Positions 57,601 through 64,000 of a stretch of DNA of 64,000 nt are shown here, piece after piece. Every line of letters starts with the position of its first letter. The stretch's first letter is position 1. Position numbers and translations under genes: made by a program. The notes under the pieces are model-generated. The model was not told the DNA's origin and ran no database searches. It saw only the letters and a list, made by a program, of their open reading frames with translations. Origin of the DNA: Panopea generosa (taxonomy: Eukaryota; Mollusca; Bivalvia; Adapedonta; Hiatellidae); NCBI GenBank assembly GCA_029582155.1, contig CM055899.1, forward strand, positions 86,586,056 through 86,650,055. The letters are read 5' to 3'.

Positions 57601-58616
57601 TTCAGGTCCTGTTCTACACAGAAAATTGACTTGAGAGCTGTTCATATTTTTTTCCACTGAGCTTTCTTCGAAGTTCAACTAAATAAATTAATATAAATAA
57701 CCAGTAAATTCTATATTTACCAATAAAACTTTATGTTACTTGAAAGAAATTGAAAGTTGCATTAGAACATTAAAGAAAAAAGAAATTTATAGTACAAATC
57801 TGATCAAATGTTTCGTCATCAAAACGTCAAAAAATCATACTTCATATTCCTCATTGGCAATGTTTTCCAAATATCCAATTTTAAAGGAATCATTGTTTAT
57901 TAACTTTCTGGTAACTCAATATTAATGTTTGTGGACTTAAAATTCATTGCATTTTGTCTGAATTCATTGTGAGATTGCAAAACATTGACCGGGTTCACAG
58001 ACCAATTCGCAGTTGAACTGCTCCCAGCTGGTACTTAATAGTTGAATATGTGTAATACAAAGGTCGATATGGACATTTGGACCATATTAGTTGTAAATAA
58101 ACACTGATCAACTACAGGGTAAACAAACAAATGCTATCCCTTTTATAGGCAATTGTTGACATTTGTTTACTTCACACAAGTACATTATTTATCTTATCTA
58201 ATGGTAGGAATTTTAGTTGTGTATGGACCTGCTCTGTGCTCTGATGGAAATATATAATACAAATAAGCCACTAAGCTGATATGTGTTGGTGTCCTGTCCG
58301 TCTGTTTGTTGCCATTAATAATTTTATGAAGGTTATTGATTTTTTTTTAAATTGATGTATTTATTGACTTAATTTTCAAGTTTATGGTTTATGTTGAAAC
58401 ATGTTGCGACATGGCATGACATTACATGGGCAAGACTGTCACATCATGTCTGGAGTGTTGTGTTTTTGTGGTGCCTGTTCAGATATTCAGATTTTTTTTA
58501 ATTGCCACCATAGATTCAAAATGGCTGCTGTTACTTAAAATAGATTTGTATAAAATTGGAAGAAAAAGCCTTGATTGACTTCAATAAATCAGTGAAATCT
58601 TTAGTCATGAACAATG
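57601..58616. other. No gene recognised
   Basis: AT-rich. A 61-codon open frame at 57740-57925 has no domain. Confidence 0.4.
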
Positions 58617-58720
58617 CATGGGGTCACTCTTAAAAACTTGTTTGTTTGTTTGCCTCTTCTGACCCATATCATTTAGGGGTGGGTAGGTAGGTTATTTTAT
58701 TATTGTAGGATTTAAGCATT
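58617..58720. mobile_element. MITE-H-like left end
   Basis: GGTCACTCTTAAAAACTTG + TTTGTTTGTTTGCC then GGGTGGGTAGGTAGGTTA matches the left half of 47345-47523. No right end is visible. Confidence 0.4.
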
Positions 58721-58744
58721 AAAAAAAATTATGTTCCCCATTTA

Positions 58745-59165
58745 AGAAATAGTCTGGGATAAATGGTTTGCTGCTGAGGTTGTGGGTTTGAGCCCATTTA
58801 GCCGCAAACGCTAGGAAATGTATAGGTAAGGCCATGATAAATGAATTGCTAGATTATCATCCCTGCCTGTCCCCTGATTTTTATGCCGCCGCGATCCTTT
58901 TTATTTTCATAATATTAAAATAACATCAAAAATTTTAAAATACAAATAACAATTAAAATCCTCCAGCCTTCCTTGTTTTTAAGAAAAATTTGGATGATAA
59001 TCTAGCAGTTAATTTATAATGGCCTTTTATATACATGCAGGAGGATGCTAGTTCTACTCCAGCAGATTCATGTGTTTGCAGCTGTTTTCTCCCCCCACCA
59101 ATAAAATTGGTTGTTCTGTATAACCTGTAATGTGCTGAAAAAGCATTAAAAGCCCATTAAAAAAT
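58745..59165 (+). mobile_element. SINE-B, plus strand, split by MITE-G
   Basis: 58745-58827 holds the head remnant (GAGGTTGTGGGTTTGAGCCC). 59027-59165 holds the body and tail (GCTAGTTCTACTCC, CACCAATAAAATTGG, CCTGTAATGTGCTGAAAA). MITE-G lies between. Confidence 0.55.
58828..59026. mobile_element. MITE-G, about 199 bp, inside SINE-B
   Basis: AAGGCCATGATAAATGAATTG + CTAGATTATCATCC at the left is the reverse complement of GGATGATAATCTAGCAGTTA + ATTTATAATGGCCTT at the right: arms of about 35 bp with few mismatches. The interior is AT-rich and non-coding. The target duplication is not clear. Confidence 0.65.
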
Positions 59166-59607
59166 AACATAAACACCATAAAACATGCATATTCCCTCTC
59201 ATCTATTGCCCAGTGTGCTACAGAAGCATAAGGCAGTCCTGTTATAAAATAATAAATTGCAAAGAACTGTAAACAACCCATGCAAACAATAACAAACACT
59301 TCTGCAGCTCAGTGAATTACAAATCTGTAACATTTGAACCACAGTAATGTGATGTATAAGCTCCTTCGACTGTGATAACTGCCAGCAGATACAACACATA
59401 CTGCCTGGTGCAGTGTGACAGAAACGATCAATATTCTAACCTTGTCCATTTCATTCCTGTAAGAGTTGCTTCCCTTGTCTTATGAGATAAAGCAGATGTG
59501 ACCTGTCTGGTTTTAGACTGGTAGTAAATCTGAATAGAAGAATTGCATCATAAATGTACTTCTTTGTTCTATATTATTTGGTCTAAATAAGATATGATAA
59601 ATAGTAT
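59166..59607. other. No gene recognised
   Basis: Two overlapping minus-strand frames of 66-81 codons have no recognisable domain. Confidence 0.4.
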
Positions 59608-59785
59608 CTTTCAGGGATTAAAATTACTGATAAAATCTACCCGTCTGCTCCCTTTCCAACATTTTTAATTGAATGCTTAAAATCAAAGAAATATTACGGT
59701 CAGTTTCTTAAATCTTACTCATCCCTACCAAAATGTTCACTTGTCATGGTGAGCAGAGAAGTGGAATTTTCCAGCCCAGATCTTT
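59608..59785 (-). repeat. Dispersed repeat W, minus copy
   Basis: The reverse complement of 24412-24590: CAACATTTTTAATTGAATGC, ACGGTCAGTTTCTTAAATC and CATGGTGAGCAGAGAAGTGG are shared in order. Confidence 0.6.
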
Positions 59786-59819
59786 ATTAAACAATTAACA
59801 TGTGGATACAAAGATTTAT

Positions 59820-60275
59820 ACCACAGTGATGGTCTGGTGTAGGAGTGTTTGTCTCAAAAGTTTGAATCCCTGCTGGTTCATACCAAACACTTGAAAAATG
59901 GTACGAGCAGCAGTGTTTTTCCTCACACTTCATTTGTCTCCTGCATGATGAGACTTCATAGGTAGATAGGAAAAATTTAGATTTATTTGATAAAATTTTT
60001 TTTGAGGGTCATTGAAAACACTGTGGAAGCTTTCTTGCTTGGTACTCAGCAGTTGGAGGATAGTTCTGGGTCTGTTTAGCCCAGTGTCCTTATATATGAC
60101 ATATGTGTCCGTCTGCGCCATTATACTCCAGTGTCCTTATATATGACATATTTGTCCGTCTGCGCCATTATAATCTAGTGTCCTTATATATGACATGTGT
60201 CGGGTCTGCGCCATTATACTCCAGTGTGGCAGCTATTGCAATACTGTTTTAAGCTGGCGCCATCTTGAGTTACAT
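59820..60275 (+). mobile_element. SINE-A, plus strand, with an internal insertion and triplication
   Basis: The head GTGATGGTCTGGTGTAGGAG, B-box-like AAGTTTGAATCCCTGC and ACTTGAAAAATGGTACGAGC are followed by about 75 bp not found in other copies. The body resumes with TGGAAGCTTTCTTGCTTGGT. At 60083-60222 a 47-bp block is triplicated. It ends near TTAAGCTGGCGCCATC. Confidence 0.6.
60083..60222 (+). repeat. 47-bp tandem triplication inside SINE-A
   Basis: The unit is AGTGTCCTTATATATGACAT + ATGTGTCCGTCTGCGCCATT + ATACTCC, starting at 60083, 60130 and 60177. Confidence 0.9.
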
Positions 60276-60434
60276 TTTTGATTAACATAATTATAGGCGT
60301 TAAATTCCTTGGTCAACTTACCTGCTCAATAATGTTCTGGATGTGTTTAGGGATGCTTGTGGTTATTGATGCGGGTATGGTTTAAATGATAAGTGATAGG
60401 ACAGGAGTTGACCCCTGCTCCCATTCCATTCCAG

Positions 60435-60657
60435 TTGACCCTTTACTCCATAGATGCGCGTTTTCTCGCACCAATCACTGAAAGCCTTTGAAAACAGTGC
60501 AGAAAGAGTTCAGATTGCTCGTTTCCTGCACTGTTTTCCACTCTGTCAGTTAATATAAACATAATTCACCCAATAATTCAAAAGCCTTCTATATTAGGTG
60601 TCCAAAGGCATCTATATTAGAGGTGTTCAAAGGTGTCTATATGAAGTAAAGGGTTAA
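60435..60657 (-). mobile_element. piggyBac-like MITE-A, copy 3
   Basis: The left end TTGACCCTTTACTCCATAGA (TTAA mutated to TTGA) and right end CTATATGAAGTAAAGGGTTAA (TTAA 60654-60657). The interior matches copies 1 and 2, including GAAAACAGTGCAGAAAG / TTTCCTGCACTGTTTTC and CACCCAATAATTCAAAAGCC. Confidence 0.7.
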
Positions 60658-60779
60658 ATTGACACACAGCAATGTTGAAATCCATGTTCACTTATGTACA
60701 TGCATCTTAATAGTTTATACTGATTTATTTTAGCCAGATTGTGAAGAAAGCTCAGGGCTTATATCAGTTACTGCTCTCG

Positions 60780-60905
60780 GGTCCAATTCCTGGGTAGAAC
60801 CAGTACTGAGTGTTGTTTTTTAAGATTCATCGGGTTGAGTTGGGGATCGAATCTGCAAGGTCTGTCTTGAGCTGCCAACACTCTGTCCACTACACTACTG
60901 CCTTG
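60780..60905 (-). mobile_element. tRNA-derived SINE-E, minus strand
   Basis: In reverse complement: TAGTGTAGTGGACAGAGTG (A-box-like), GCAGATTCGATCCCCAAC (B-box-like), then AAAAACAACACTCAGTACTG in the body. The partner fragment lies at 11890-12010. Confidence 0.55.
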
Positions 60906-60934
60906 CTTTTGAATCTAATTCATCATTACATCTA

Positions 60935-61220
60935 TGAACGTATTTGTCCTGCATGCAGATGGTTGTCACTCCAATTCCTGGCTTCCTGGCTGAGTCGTAC
61001 CTAAGACTTCAATAATGGGACTAGCAGCTTCCTAGTTTAGTACTGATTCAAGTGGGAAAGTTATCAGTTACTTTTAGAGATGGATATCATAAGTATGGTG
61101 TGCTTGAATGAGTACTGGTTAACCTTCCAGGATCCTAGCAAAGAGTTGTTAGGTTAACTGATTATCTGTTAGACCTTATTGGCATAAAATGACGCATAAT
61201 ATTCAAACAAACAAGCAATA
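60935..61220 (+). mobile_element. Chimeric SINE: SINE-A head joined to SINE-C body
   Basis: 60945-61035 matches SINE-A (CCTGCATGCAGATGGTTG, CCAATTCCTGGCTTCC, GGGACTAGCAGCTTCCTAG). From 61040 the sequence is SINE-C (GATTCAAGTGGGAAAGTTAT, GTTAGGTTAACTGA, GGCATAAAATGACG). The switch is abrupt, without a poly-A or other tail at the junction. Confidence 0.5.
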
Positions 61221-61631
61221 TAATAAACGTCAGACAGTTTTTTTCTCACCTAATAGTTGTACAAAAGTTGTTCCCCTAAACGTCTTGCTGCTGAAACATG
61301 CAAATTATTGAATAATTTAAAGTATTAGACAAAAACTGGTATTTGGAGGAGTTTCCTGACAATTTGAGTAATACATTTTAATCCAGTCTTGTAATTTAGT
61401 TCTCCTGGGGAGACATCGTGTAAATTTGTCAAAATAATATTTATTATTTGTTGGTGCTAGAATTAACTTACAACTGAGCGTATGAAGTATTTTCTAATTG
61501 AGTTAAGATTCTATAACACATAGCATTAATGAAATAATACAATGGATATTAAATTTTCATTTCCATTCCCAGAGGGAGGTAAAGCCAGTAACATCTTAAT
61601 TGTTGGTTATAGGGAAAAAGAAATAAATTTT
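61221..61631. other. No gene recognised
   Basis: AT-rich spacer before the G-rich array. Confidence 0.4.
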
Positions 61632-62527
61632 GGATGGTGGTTGTGGGGAGGTACTTGGGGGCGGGGGTGTAGAGAGTGTATTGTGGGGAGTTACTTTGGG
61701 GGTGGGAGTGTAGAGAGTGTGTTGTGGGGAGTAGTTGGGGGTGTAGAGTGTATAGTGGGGAGTTACTTGGAGGTGGGCGTGTAGAGAGTGTGTTGTGGGG
61801 AGGTACTTGGGGGCGGGGAGAGTGTATTGTGGGGAGGTACTTGGGGGTGGGGGTGTAGAGTGTATTGTGGGGAGTTACTTGGGGGTGGGCGTATAGAGAG
61901 TGTGTTGTGGGGAGGTACTTGGGGGGCAGGGTGTAGAGTGTATTGTGGGGAGTTACTTGGGGGTGGGCGTGTAGAGAGTGTGTTGTGGGGAGGTACTTGG
62001 AGGTGGGGGTGTAGATAGTGTATTGTGGGGAGTTACTTGCGGGTGGATGTGTAGAGAGTGTATTGTGGGGAGGTACTTGGGGCAGAGGTGTAGAGTGTGT
62101 TGTGGGGAGGTACTTAGGGGCGGTAGTGTAGAGTGTGTTGTTGGGAGGTACTTGGGGGTGGATGTGTAGTGTGTTGTGGTGAGGTACTTGGGGGCGGGGG
62201 TGTAGAGAGTGTCGTGGGGAGGTACTTTCGGGCAGGGCTGTAGAGAGTGTGTTGTGGGGAGGTACTTGGGATGGAGGTGTAGAGAGTGTTGTGGGGAGGT
62301 ACTTGGGGGCGGGGGTGTAGAGTGTGTTGTGGGGAGGTACTTGGGGGTGGGGGTGTAAAGTGTGTTGTGGGGAGGTACTTGGGGGCTGGGTAGTAGAGAG
62401 TGTTGTGGGGAGGTACTTGGGGGCGGGGGTGTAGAGAGTGTGTTGTGGAGAGGTACTTGGGGGCGGGGATGTAGAGAATGTGTTTTGGGGAGGTACTTGG
62501 GGAAAGGGTGTAGAGAGTGTGTTGTGC
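61632..62527 (+). repeat. G-rich minisatellite of 35-40-bp units, about 24 copies
   Basis: The unit is TGTTGTGGGGAGGTACTTGG + GGGCGGGGGTGTAGAGAG with frequent small length changes (for example 61801 to 61836). The plus strand has dense G runs of 3-5 and very few C, so G-quadruplex formation is plausible. Open frames of up to 201 codons on the minus strand are artefacts. Confidence 0.9.
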
Positions 62528-63149
62528 CATTCAACATGCCTATATACTCGCTGACCACGTGCTAAAATGATATATTGAAACAGGATTTCCTAACTCAGGC
62601 TACACACTTAGAATAGACTAAAATAGATTTCCCGCTTAAAATTGCAATTTTTTTTTGTGACGTATTAAATGAGTTGCTGATTTCATTTTGATTTCAATTT
62701 GTTCTGTTATGCAGGTTTACATGTACAGTAATGTAATTATAATTGTTCATCTTAGAAAGAGATTGAGTGAAGATATGAAGGTCTTCAATCAGGATTTAAG
62801 TGCTGTCTATTTTTAGAATGGGGATTTTGTTTCAAACTTATTACTCCAATTTAAAAGTCAATTTCGATTTGACATACTAAGCCTTTCTTTTTTTTGATTT
62901 AACATTTTTTTGTAGATCGGTACTGTTCTAGCTGGATTTTTATCCTAGAGTTTCCTCCCTTATTGCGTAAAGCTACATCTATTTTATTGGTTATTAAATG
63001 CTTTGTTTTAGCTTGACAACCATTTAAAAAATAAAACAAATATATGATAGGTCAGAAATCAAAACAGTAGATTTCTATAGGTTGATTCCTGCAGGATTTA
63101 CGTTAGTCATAGAACAGAAAACCCCTCCCTCCCACCACCCTCTTATCTG
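62528..63149. other. No gene or repeat recognised
   Basis: AT-rich spacer between the G-rich array and the minus-strand HINE. Confidence 0.4.
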
Positions 63150-64000
63150 CCATACTGCACCCATACCTCAAAGGTCAAGGTCACAATTTGAGTTTGTTTG
63201 AATACACTTTGAGTCTGTGTGAGATTTCGTGTCTGGCCTGTAACTTTGTCATGCATAGATGGATTTTAATGATACTTGTTTCAAATGATCAACATAACAT
63301 GATGACGTATCGCAAGTAATACCCACACCCGTAACTCAAAGGTCAAGGTCACACTTTGAGTTTGTTTGACAACACTTCGAGTTTGTGTGAGATTTCATGT
63401 TCAGCCTGTAAGTTTGTCATGCATAGATGGATTTTTATAAATACTTGCTACAAATGATCAACATTACATGACGATGTGTGGCGGGTAAGACCCACACCTG
63501 ACCTCAAAGGTCAAGGTCACAATTTGAGTTTGACAACACTTTGAGTCTGTGTGAAATTTCGTGTCGGGCCTGCAACTTTGTCATGCATAGATGGATTTTT
63601 ATAAATACTTGTTATAAATGATCAACATAATTAACATAACATGACCACGTGTTGCGCTTAATACCCAAACTCCCACTTCATAGGTCAAGGTCAAGCTCAC
63701 AGTTTAACTTTGCTTGACAACACTTTCAGTCATTTTGACATTTCTTGTCCGGTCTGTCATCTATGGATAAATTTTAAAAACACTTGGCTCAGTTGATCAA
63801 CATGACATAATTAAGTGTCACATGTAAGACCCAAAACCTTTCCTCAAAGATCAAGGTCACACTTTCAGTTTGTTTGATATTGTGTGTCTGCTCTGTGACT
63901 TTGCCTTTAACTTGGCTCAATTTATCAAGATGACATGACGACGTGTCATAAGTAAAACCTAGACCCATACCTCAAAGGTCAAGGTCACACTTTTAGTATG
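63150..64000 (-). mobile_element. pearl/HINE-like tandem core, minus strand, cut by the window end
   Basis: CTCAAAGGTCAAGGTCAC recurs with the AAGGTCAAGG position at 63171, 63339, 63507, 63681, 63847 and 63975: intervals of 166-174 bp, then 128 bp. Units also share GTGTGAGATTTCGTGTC, TGCATAGATGGATTTTTATA and AAATGATCAACAT with 52320-53920 in reverse. The 128-bp interval lies at the end equivalent to the 129-bp interval of the other element, so its 5' end should lie just beyond the window. No microsatellite or terminal hairpin is evident at the left edge. Confidence 0.7.

Noticed and set aside
61953-62558. Proline/serine/threonine-rich 201-codon minus-strand frame
   Set aside because: It is the complement of the G-rich minisatellite; neighbouring frames on both strands are similarly open and there is no start context or domain.

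Overview
This window looks like non-coding, repeat-dominated nuclear DNA from a bivalve mollusc. The sequence is A+T-rich. It carries many tRNA-derived SINE fragments with A- and B-box remnants. It also has about 166-bp tandem repeats next to a GGAC microsatellite, the layout of the pearl / Helentron-associated (HINE) elements known from bivalves. The organism call is inferred from repeat content; no host gene identifies it. I see no rRNA, no intact tRNA gene, no CRISPR array and no complete host gene. Most long open frames here lie in tandem arrays whose unit is a multiple of 3 (21, 36 or 45 bp) and are artefacts.

Layout. 1-5.4 kb: a small inverted-repeat element with GTAACGTCCGTCCCC ends, a head-to-head SINE pair, and a SINE whose body has expanded into a 49-bp minisatellite. 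6.7-11.3 kb: a 33-bp minisatellite on both sides of a 3.2-kb TTAA-flanked piggyBac-like element that contains a 36-bp array. 13.3-14.9 kb: an AT-rich array abutting a piggyBac-like MITE. 16.4-18 kb: a decayed LINE. 19-24.6 kb: MITEs, SINEs and other dispersed repeats. 24.9-28.6 kb: a 21-bp array split by an 844-bp hAT-like insertion that still encodes a zinc-finger fragment. 29-32.7 kb: SINEs and a microRNA-like hairpin. 32.8-36.4 kb: a dispersed element interrupted by a 1.8-kb piggyBac-like element. 38-42.6 kb: two more members of that dispersed family, with readable empty sites, and a SINE-seeded 43-bp array. 43.4-45.6 kb: a GT-rich array. 46.8-47.8 kb: nested SINEs and the only host-exon candidate. 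50.1-51.3 kb: an 88-91-bp array. 52.3-53.9 kb: a HINE. 54.2-57 kb: about 61 copies of a 45-bp unit carrying a tRNA B-box-like motif. 58.6-61.2 kb: nested and chimeric SINEs and a third piggyBac-like MITE. 61.6-62.5 kb: a G-rich array. 63.15 kb to the end: a second HINE in the opposite orientation.

The recurring theme is that mobile elements and tandem arrays shape each other. At least three minisatellites lie inside identifiable SINE copies and a fourth repeats a B-box-like motif. Several transposons landed inside tandem arrays or older repeats, so their exact ends and target duplications can be read without an outside reference. The least familiar item is a family of elements beginning AGCT and ending CTCTTGT(T), inserted at T-runs followed by AA. 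All five recognisable copies lie in one orientation. Family letters (SINE-A to F, MITE-A, -G and -H, TTAA-B, AGCT family, W) are my own labels. All alignments and copy numbers were made by eye.
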